This document shows positions 58,027 to 64,000 of a stretch of DNA of 64,000 nucleotides, in pieces; position 1 is the stretch's first letter, and each line of letters starts with the position of its first letter. Under the pieces are notes generated by a model. It was not told the DNA's origin. It worked only from the letters and a program-made list of their open reading frames with translations, and did not search any database. The stretch comes from Methylotenera sp965234545 (GTDB lineage: Bacteria > Pseudomonadota > Gammaproteobacteria > Burkholderiales > Methylophilaceae), in assembly GCA_965234545.1 (NCBI GenBank), contig OZ248348.1, positions 744,001-808,000 of the forward strand, in the 5' to 3' direction. A program made the translations under genes and the position numbers.

Positions 58027-59562
58027 CTAGCGCCTTTTCAGTGGCAAGCTATCCATTTCTCGACTGGTATCGCCGTAGCCAGTTTGGCATAGCAGGGCTT
58101 GCTCAATGTAGCTGCTGACAGCTTGGCGCAGGCTACTGACCAGCGGTGCTTCGGTAAAAATTTGCGGAAATTTAAAGCCCAGCCAAGCGTACAAGCTAAG
58201 GTTGTGGCTAAGCAATTCGGCCTCAGCCAGGTGCTTGGCATGCTGGTTTGTGAGCCAGCTAGGCGCGCTCGGTAAGGCCCGTGGTTTTGATTGCGCTACG
58301 CTTTTTAAGCACAGCAGGAAGTAGTCCTTTTCAAAGGGCACGTTCAGTGCAATCGGGGCGCAGGCAAACAGGTATTTATCTTTCAGCGCCATGTCGGGCG
58401 CATGCATGTCCACCAATTGCGCCTGCGTGAGCTGCTGATCTATGCCGCCTAAGGCAAATAGAGGCTGATCGATGCGCAGTCTGTCACGTTGGTAAGTTAA
58501 GACTTCGGCTATGCTGCGGGTGGGGATCTGCGCGGCGCTTTGCTCAATGGCCTGAAAGGCGATGGCTATGGGCAGCTTGTGCAAATGCACGGTGTCATCG
58601 GCACCCAGCATGTGTGCTATGTGTATCAGCTCGTCGTCTTCTAAGGTGGTGACGTAGCCGTGTTCGTATATGCCATAGCGGCCAGCTCGACCGGCTATTT
58701 GCCGCACTTCGGTGGCGTTTAAGGGGCGCGATGCGACGCCATCAAATTTATGGATGTGGCTAAATATAATGCGGCGTATGGGTAGATTTAGCCCCATGCC
58801 TATGGCGTCGGTGGCGACCAAAATATCGGCTGCACCCGAGCAGAAGCGCTCGGCCTCGGTCCGGCGCACCTCCGGTGACAAGGCGCCATAAATGGTGGCA
58901 ACGCGGTAACCCCATAGGCGAAAGCGTGCGCTGTAGGTCAATACGTCTTTACGGCTAAAAGCAATCACGGCATCGCCTTTTTCTAGGCGGGTTTTTAATG
59001 CTTGTTTCTTGTAGCGCGGCCCACACAGCCCATTTTCTTCCAATACGAGTGGCGTCTTGCGCTCAAGGATGCTGATCTGATGGCTTTCCTGCAGGGCCTG
59101 GATAACGCCTAGACAGGCTTGTGTCACCGCGGTAGAGCCGCATACATAAACTTGCTCGGCCGGCACCCCCACTAAGGCGGCGGTCCAGGCGCTGCCGCGA
59201 TCCGGGTCTTGCAGCATCTGAATTTCATCTATGACCGCCACCGCCACTTTTTTGTTGGGATTCATCATTTCTATGGTGGAGGCAGTGTGCTTGGCACCAG
59301 GCATGAGCACGCGCTCTTCACCGGTGATTAAATTGCAGGGCACGCCTGCGGCCACCAGTCGATCGCGAATTTCCATGGCCAATAAGCGTAAAGGGGCGAG
59401 GTAAACACCCGATTCGGCTTGCTGCAGCGCCAATAATGCTTGGTGTGTTTTGCCTGAATTGGTTGGCCCTAAATAGAAGTGATGGTGGCGTTTAATGCGC
59501 CTGGCATGGGGGAAACTGGCCAGGTAAGAATTTTCCGTTAGGGCTGGATTTAATGCGTGCAT
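58027..59562 (-). CDS. Suv3-like superfamily 2 RNA helicase
   Basis: 511 residues. Motif I is FYLGPTNSGKTHQALLAL (Walker A at 32-39), motif Ia YLAPLRLLAMEI, a TGEER element, motif II VIDEIQMLQDPDRGSAWT (DEIQ box), motif III CGSTAV, motif V ILVATDAIGMGLNLP and motif VI RQIAGRAGRYG. The GPTNSGKT and EIQM combination is that of mitochondrial Suv3 and its bacterial relatives. The C-terminal Suv3 region is present. Suv3 works with PNPase or RNase partners in organelles; a bacterial partner is unknown. It starts 43 bases from the divergent mutL. Confidence 0.88.
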   Translation of the reverse strand: MHALNPALTENSYLASFPHARRIKRHHHFYLGPTNSGKTHQALLALQQAESGVYLAPLRLLAMEIRDRLVAAGVPCNLITGEERVLMPGAKHTASTIEMMNPNKKVAVAVIDEIQMLQDPDRGSAWTAALVGVPAEQVYVCGSTAVTQACLGVIQALQESHQISILERKTPLVLEENGLCGPRYKKQALKTRLEKGDAVIAFSRKDVLTYSARFRLWGYRVATIYGALSPEVRRTEAERFCSGAADILVATDAIGMGLNLPIRRIIFSHIHKFDGVASRPLNATEVRQIAGRAGRYGIYEHGYVTTLEDDELIHIAHMLGADDTVHLHKLPIAIAFQAIEQSAAQIPTRSIAEVLTYQRDRLRIDQPLFALGGIDQQLTQAQLVDMHAPDMALKDKYLFACAPIALNVPFEKDYFLLCLKSVAQSKPRALPSAPSWLTNQHAKHLAEAELLSHNLSLYAWLGFKFPQIFTEAPLVSSLRQAVSSYIEQALLCQTGYGDTSREMDSLPLKRR

Positions 59563-59605
59563 AGGCTAAAGAATTTAGCTTAAAACAGGTAAAATAGCCA
59601 CCACT

Positions 59606-61423
59606 ATGCGCATTCGCCTGTTACCCGATCAATTGATTAGCCAAATCGCCGCTGGCGAAGTGGTGGAACGGCCGGCCTCGGCTTTAAAGGAATTGCTAGA
59701 GAACAGCTTGGATGCAGCCAGCAGCGATATACAAGTGGCCTTGTTAGAGGGTGGCGTCAAGCAAATGCGCGTCATGGACAACGGCTTGGGCATAGCCGAA
59801 GACGACTTGGCTATGGCCTTGACACGTCACGCCACCAGCAAGATTGCCAGTCTAGACGATTTGGAAGCGGTCGCCAGTTTGGGTTTTCGCGGCGAAGCCT
59901 TAGCCAGCATAGCCTCGGTTTCACGCACGCACATTGTCAGCCGCCGTGCCGATGCGGCTCATGCTTGGCGCATACAATCGGATGGCAGCCAAATTTCATC
60001 GATTGCACCGGCAGCCCTAGATACTGGCACGGTGATAGAAGTGAACGATTTGTATTTCAATACGCCGGCGCGCCGTAAGTTTTTAAAAACCGAAGGCACC
60101 GAGTTTGCCCATTGTGAAGCCGCATTTAATCGCATTGCGCTGTCGCGCCCGGACGTGAGTTTTATGTTGCAGCATAACGGCAGGGCCTTATGCCGTTATC
60201 CAGCAAGCGAACCGACTAAGCGTTTTGGCGATATTTTAGGCGCCGCCTTTAGTGCAGAATCGATTGCCATTGAAGAATCGGCGGCAGGTCTGCGCCTATG
60301 GGGCGTCACGGCTAAACCGACGTTTAATCGGCACAAAAGCGATTGCCAATACGTTTACGTCAACGGCCGCTTTGTGCGCGATAAACTGATAAGTCACGCC
60401 ATACGCCAAGCCTACCAAGACGTGTTGCACCACGATAGGCACCCGGCATTTGTTTTGTTTATCGAGTTGGATGCCAGTTTGGTTGACGTTAATGTGCACC
60501 CAAGTAAAACCGAAGTGCGTTTTAGAGACAGCCAAGCGCTGCACCGTTTTATTTTTCACGCCTTGCACAAAGCCTTGGCTAGCCCAACCGGGGTGTCCAA
60601 TGCGGCCAGCGCTACCCAAGCGGCATACAACCCATTTTCAGCTGGCAGCGCTAGGCCATATCCGATTGAGCAAACGCAGATTGATTTAAGCCTGCAGCAA
60701 ACACCGGATTTTTATGGGCGTTTATTTGGCGCCAAAGAACAGCCAATCAGCAGCGCAAGTGCTGCCCTGCAAGCCAATAGGGACGGGCATGCTGGCGATG
60801 CGGCCACAGATGAGCGCGCCCAGGATGCGCACCCACTGGGGTTTGCTGTGGCGCAAATTCACGGCATTTATGTGTTGGCGCAAAATACCTTGGGTTTGGT
60901 GGTGGTGGACATGCACGCGGCGCACGAGCGCATTATGTACGAGCGGCTAAAAAACGCATTGGATCAGCAGGCCGTGGCCATGCAGCCGTTACTGATCCCG
61001 GTCAGTTTTAGCGCCGATAAATTGGAGGTGGCGACCGTGCAAGAAGCCCTGGCTAGCCTTAATGGCGAGTTGCAGCAATTGGGTTTTGATATAGCGGTGC
61101 TGTCGCCCACCACGTTGGTGGTGCGCGCGGTACCAAGCATGCTGCAAAATGCCGATGCCGTCAGTCTGGCTAGGGATGTCTTACGTGACTTACGCGAGTT
61201 CGGCGCCAGCCGTGCTTTAACCGAACGCCGCAATGAGTTATTAGGCACCATGGCCTGCCATGCAGCGGTGCGGGCTAATCGCAGCCTAAGCCTAACGGAA
61301 ATGAATGCCTTGTTACGCGACATGGAGGCGACCGAACGCAGTGGTTTATGCAATCACGGTAGACCAACCTGGTTTCAAGTTGGCATAGCCGATTTGGATA
61401 AAATGTTCATGCGCGGTAAATAG
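59606..61423 (+). CDS. mutL: DNA mismatch repair protein MutL
   Basis: 605 residues. N-terminal GHKL ATPase: IAAGEVVERPASALKELLENSLDA with the catalytic Glu, MDNGLGIAEDDL and LGFRGEALASIASV. A flexible linker lies at about residues 330-415. The C-terminal domain carries MHAAHERIMYE, the endonuclease metal motif with a D-M-H-A variant in place of DQHA, then ACHAAVRANRSL and CNHGRPTWFQV. MutL of this kind nicks DNA itself in species lacking MutH. A -10-like TAAAAT is about 10 bases upstream of the leader. Followed by miaA after 6 bases. Confidence 0.96.
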   Translation: MRIRLLPDQLISQIAAGEVVERPASALKELLENSLDAASSDIQVALLEGGVKQMRVMDNGLGIAEDDLAMALTRHATSKIASLDDLEAVASLGFRGEALASIASVSRTHIVSRRADAAHAWRIQSDGSQISSIAPAALDTGTVIEVNDLYFNTPARRKFLKTEGTEFAHCEAAFNRIALSRPDVSFMLQHNGRALCRYPASEPTKRFGDILGAAFSAESIAIEESAAGLRLWGVTAKPTFNRHKSDCQYVYVNGRFVRDKLISHAIRQAYQDVLHHDRHPAFVLFIELDASLVDVNVHPSKTEVRFRDSQALHRFIFHALHKALASPTGVSNAASATQAAYNPFSAGSARPYPIEQTQIDLSLQQTPDFYGRLFGAKEQPISSASAALQANRDGHAGDAATDERAQDAHPLGFAVAQIHGIYVLAQNTLGLVVVDMHAAHERIMYERLKNALDQQAVAMQPLLIPVSFSADKLEVATVQEALASLNGELQQLGFDIAVLSPTTLVVRAVPSMLQNADAVSLARDVLRDLREFGASRALTERRNELLGTMACHAAVRANRSLSLTEMNALLRDMEATERSGLCNHGRPTWFQVGIADLDKMFMRGK

Positions 61424-61429
61424 GTCGAG

Positions 61430-62374
61430 ATGACGCCAGCCCCAGCCATATTCTTAATGGGTCCAACCGCTAGCGGCAAGACCGGTGCCGCGGTCGCTTT
61501 AGCCGCTGCCTTGCCAGTGGAGATCATCAGTGTTGATTCGGCCTTGGTCTACCGTGACATGGACATAGGCACGGCCAAGCCCGATGCAGCAACTTTGCAG
61601 CAGGCGCCGCACCATCTGATTGATCTGATTCCGCCTACCGAGGCTTATTCGGCCGCTAACTTTCGTCAAGACGCCTTGGATTTGATGGCAGACATCAGCG
61701 CGCGCGGTCGCATCCCTTTGTTGGTCGGCGGCACCATGCTGTATTTCAAGGCGTTGGAGCAGGGCATGAGTGGCTTGCCAGAGGCGGATGCGCAAGTGCG
61801 CATGGGCTTGGATGCGGAAGCGGCGGCCATAGGCTGGCCGGCCATGCATGCAAAATTAGCTAAGGTGGACGCCTTAACGGCTGCGCGCTTGGCGCCCAAT
61901 GACAGTCAACGCATACAGCGTGCATTGGAGGTGCACGCCATTAGTGGCCGACGCCTGTCTGATCTGATTGCGGAGCAAAGCAGCCAGGTACTGCCATACC
62001 AGGTTTTGAAAATAGCCTTATTGCCCAGTGATCGTCAGCTGCTGCATGAGCGCATCGCCATGCGTTTCGAACAAATGCTGGCGGCCGGCTTAGTGGATGA
62101 GGTGCGGGCATTGTTGATTAAATACCCGGTGTTGACGGCCGAATCGACTGCCATGCGCTGCGTTGGTTACCGCCAGGTCTTGCACTATTTAGCCGGTGAA
62201 ATTGGCTTGGAAGAACTGCGTGATCGCGGGGTTTTTGCCACCCGTCAATTGGCTAAAAGGCAGCTAACCTGGTTGCGTAGCATGCCGCAGGTGCGGGCCT
62301 TGGATTGCCTACAAAGCGATATAAATGAACTTGTTTTTAATGAGGTTAATCAGTTTATTAAAAATAATAATTAA
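61430..62374 (+). CDS. miaA: tRNA dimethylallyltransferase
   Basis: Adds dimethylallyl to A37 of tRNAs reading UNN codons. P-loop LMGPTASGKTGAAVALA at residues 9-25; ISVDSALVYRDMDIGTAKPDAATL has the family's usual Q as A in the DSA element; HHLIDLIPPTEAYSAANFRQDAL, LVGGTMLYFKAL and MRCVGYRQVLHYL follow. 314 residues. Coupled to mutL, as in E. coli. hfq does not follow; the next gene is the convergent dapC. Confidence 0.95.
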   Translation: MTPAPAIFLMGPTASGKTGAAVALAAALPVEIISVDSALVYRDMDIGTAKPDAATLQQAPHHLIDLIPPTEAYSAANFRQDALDLMADISARGRIPLLVGGTMLYFKALEQGMSGLPEADAQVRMGLDAEAAAIGWPAMHAKLAKVDALTAARLAPNDSQRIQRALEVHAISGRRLSDLIAEQSSQVLPYQVLKIALLPSDRQLLHERIAMRFEQMLAAGLVDEVRALLIKYPVLTAESTAMRCVGYRQVLHYLAGEIGLEELRDRGVFATRQLAKRQLTWLRSMPQVRALDCLQSDINELVFNEVNQFIKNNN

Positions 62375-62387
62375 TGTAGTTTGTTAA

Positions 62388-63593
62388 CTATTTGCAGGCC
62401 AGCTTGATGCGCTTGGCTGCTTCTAAGCATTCGTCCAAACTCGCCACCAAAGCCAATCGGACAAAGTGCTCGCCTGGATTAATGCCGTGCGCTTGCCTGG
62501 CTAGGTAACTGCCCGGCAACACCGTCACATTAAAATCACGGTATAGCCTTAAGGCAAATTCACTATCGCTAATGGCTGTGCCTGATTGCGGTTTAATCTT
62601 GCACCACAAATAAAAGGCGGCATCGGGCAAACTCGCCTCCAAGACCTCGCTTAACAAGGGCGTCACCGCCGCAAACTTTTCAGCATACAGGCGGCGATTT
62701 TCAATGACGTGCTGCTCGTCGTTCCATGCTGCCATGCTGGCAGCCTGCACGGCAGGATTCATGGCGCAACCGTGGTAGGTGCGGTACAGCGTAAATTTTT
62801 CTATGATAGTGGCATCCCCCGCGACAAAACCGGAACGCATGCCCGGTACATTCGAGCGCTTGGACAAAGAGCTGAACACCACTAGGTTTTTGTAATCACG
62901 ATTGAGCAATCGTGCGGCTTGCAAGGCACCTAAGGGCGGTTTGCTTTCGTCAAAATAGATCTCCGAATAGCATTCGTCGGCGGCAATGACAAAGCCGTAT
63001 TGATCGGATAAATCAAACACCGCTTGCCATTGTGCCAAGGACATCACCTTGCCCGATGGGTTGCCAGGGCTGCATAAGTAGACCAATTGCGTGCGTTTCA
63101 ATACTTCCTTGGGCACGCTGGCAAAATCCATGGCATGCTGATTTTCCGGCAAAGTGTTTAAAAAGTAGGGTTCGGCACCGGCTAAAAAGGCCGCGCCTTC
63201 GTATATTTGATAAAACGGATTGGGAGAAATCACCACCGGCTTGATGGCGCTGCTGCTGTCTATGATGACTTGCGCGAAAGCAAACAAGGCTTCGCGGCTG
63301 CCGGTAACAGGCAGTATCTGCGTTTCAGGGTTAAGCATGGGGATGCCGTAACGACGACTTAACCAGTTGGCTATGGCCTCCCGCAGGGCAGGGCTACCCA
63401 GTGTCGTCGGGTAAGTGGCCAAGCCGGCCAAATTGTCCACTAAAGCCTGTTTAATCAAAGGTGGCGTAGCGTGCTTGGGCTCGCCTATGGATAAGTTAAT
63501 CGGGCTGTAGGCAGGATTGGCCGTGGTGCCCTTGAATAAATCGCGTAGACGCTGAAAAGGGTAGGCTTGCAGTAAGTTTAGGTTGGCATTCAT
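62388..63593 (-). CDS. dapC: succinyldiaminopimelate transaminase
   Basis: PLP aminotransferase class I/II of the succinyl lysine/DAP pathway. From the ATG at 63593 it starts MNANLNLLQAYPFQRL. INLSIGEPKHATPPLI, ILPVTGSREALFAFAQVI, YLCSPGNPSGKVMSL, the PLP Lys in VFSSLSKRSNVPGMRSGFVAGD and the C-terminal LPGSYLARQAHGINPGEHFVRLALV are DapC features, with Arg in the last block binding the carboxylate. 401 residues. The frame stays open upstream to 63734, but those residues are not conserved-looking. A general aspartate/kynurenine-type transaminase is the alternative. Confidence 0.88.
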   Translation of the reverse strand: MNANLNLLQAYPFQRLRDLFKGTTANPAYSPINLSIGEPKHATPPLIKQALVDNLAGLATYPTTLGSPALREAIANWLSRRYGIPMLNPETQILPVTGSREALFAFAQVIIDSSSAIKPVVISPNPFYQIYEGAAFLAGAEPYFLNTLPENQHAMDFASVPKEVLKRTQLVYLCSPGNPSGKVMSLAQWQAVFDLSDQYGFVIAADECYSEIYFDESKPPLGALQAARLLNRDYKNLVVFSSLSKRSNVPGMRSGFVAGDATIIEKFTLYRTYHGCAMNPAVQAASMAAWNDEQHVIENRRLYAEKFAAVTPLLSEVLEASLPDAAFYLWCKIKPQSGTAISDSEFALRLYRDFNVTVLPGSYLARQAHGINPGEHFVRLALVASLDECLEAAKRIKLACK

Positions 63594-63689
63594 GGCCGAT
63601 ATTGTAATATACGTAGCACACATTCCATAGCCCTTAGCACGCATTGCTGTTAGCATCGCGTGCCACTGCAACTTATGAAGAAAGAAGCC

Positions 63690-64000
63690 ATGCCCAAGCA
63701 CCAACAAACCCAGCAGCCCGCCCAAGATAGCCATTACCTAGCCGTATCCGGTTTGCTCTTTGGCGCCGTGTGCTGGGGCATTATCTGGTACCCGTACCGG
63801 CTCATGGCTGACATGGGGGTATCGGGCGTGGCCTCCAGCTTTTACACCTATGCCATCACCGTGCTGTTGGCCAGCCTGTATTTTGCTAAACAGTGGCGCG
63901 GTCTATTTAAGCAGCCTTTTAGCATCGTTTACCTGGCATTGGTGGCCGGTTGGACCAATCTGGCTTACGTGTTGGCGGTCATAGATGGCGAGGTCATGCG
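63690..64000 (+). CDS. EamA/DMT family transporter, 5' part (cut by window edge)
   Basis: 103 residues visible. After a Gln-rich start (PKHQQTQQPAQDSHYLAVSG) two or three helices follow: GLLFGAVCWGIIWYPYRLMADMGV, YTYAITVLLASLYFA and SIVYLALVAGWTNLAYVLAVI. The GxxxWG pattern in the first helix is typical of EamA. An in-frame ATG at 63675 is an alternative; 63690 has AGAAAGAAG upstream. Divergent from dapC across about 95 bases. Confidence 0.78.
   Translation, partial: MPKHQQTQQPAQDSHYLAVSGLLFGAVCWGIIWYPYRLMADMGVSGVASSFYTYAITVLLASLYFAKQWRGLFKQPFSIVYLALVAGWTNLAYVLAVIDGEVM

Noticed and set aside
1..64000. CRISPR arrays, insertion sequences, prophage or toxin-antitoxin genes
   Set aside because: No direct-repeat arrays, transposase or phage genes were seen, and all sizeable open frames are accounted for by ordinary genes or their antisense shadows.

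Overview
The window reads as a compact chromosomal segment of a betaproteobacterium. The evidence is the gene content and order (mltD-gloB-methyltransferase-rnhA-dnaQ, orn/rsgA, rne/rluC, queG/tsaE-ami-mutL-miaA), an RNase E with an R/N-rich tail, and an endonuclease-type MutL. A Nitrosomonadales-type lineage (Methylophilaceae or Gallionellaceae-like) fits, but I cannot place it more closely. Genes are packed tightly, with many 4-nt ATGA overlaps and several convergent pairs that overlap at their stop codons. I see no prophage, insertion sequence, CRISPR array or rRNA. There is one tRNA, tRNA-Arg(CCU).

Layout. 1-6.7 kb (minus): the start of fabI, two oligopeptide-type ABC permeases and their binding lipoprotein, mltD and gloB. 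6.7-9.8 kb (plus): methyltransferase, rnhA, dnaQ and a lone rfbB. 9.8-12.5 kb (minus): queD, rsgA and an M48 protease; orn is divergent. 13.2-15.2 kb: a probable small RNA, glgA and crcB. 15.3-21.5 kb: rne, a 630-base gap, then rluC, a HAD phosphatase, a Rieske protein and sppA. 21.5-31.3 kb: the glycogen/glucan block, with glgB-pgi on minus and glgC, GH57, malQ and a ROK glucokinase on plus. 31.3-41.2 kb: VF530, a GAF-GspE ATPase, tRNA-Arg, TauE/SafE, Uup, Rep, a small unknown protein, an RbgA-type GTPase and a methyltransferase. 41.2-46 kb: dhaK and dhaL beside a NarL-type two-component pair, then an EamA transporter. 46.2-50.5 kb: argD-argF-argG and a SpoU methyltransferase. 50.5-53.2 kb: hslO, a DUF3301 protein and amtB. 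53.2-64 kb: queG, tsaE, amiC, a beta-CASP nuclease, a small LuxR-type protein, a Suv3-like helicase, mutL, miaA, dapC and the start of an EamA transporter.

The most interesting signals lie between genes. (1) On the minus strand after glgA there is a textbook small-RNA layout: hairpin, single-stranded anti-Shine-Dalgarno (CCUCCUU), then a terminator. It sits directly behind a near-consensus sigma-54 -24/-12 promoter. (2) amtB has a sigma-54 promoter and two NtrC-type 17-mers exactly 30 bp apart. (3) Perfect TTGAT-N4-ATCAA (FNR/Anr) boxes lie 22 nt from -10-like hexamers in front of glgB-pgi and in front of the small LuxR-type gene. Together these suggest that ammonium uptake, glycogen branching and a small regulator answer to nitrogen and oxygen signals. 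This regulatory reading is inference from sequence motifs. Apart from these, most of the window is ordinary core metabolism and information processing.
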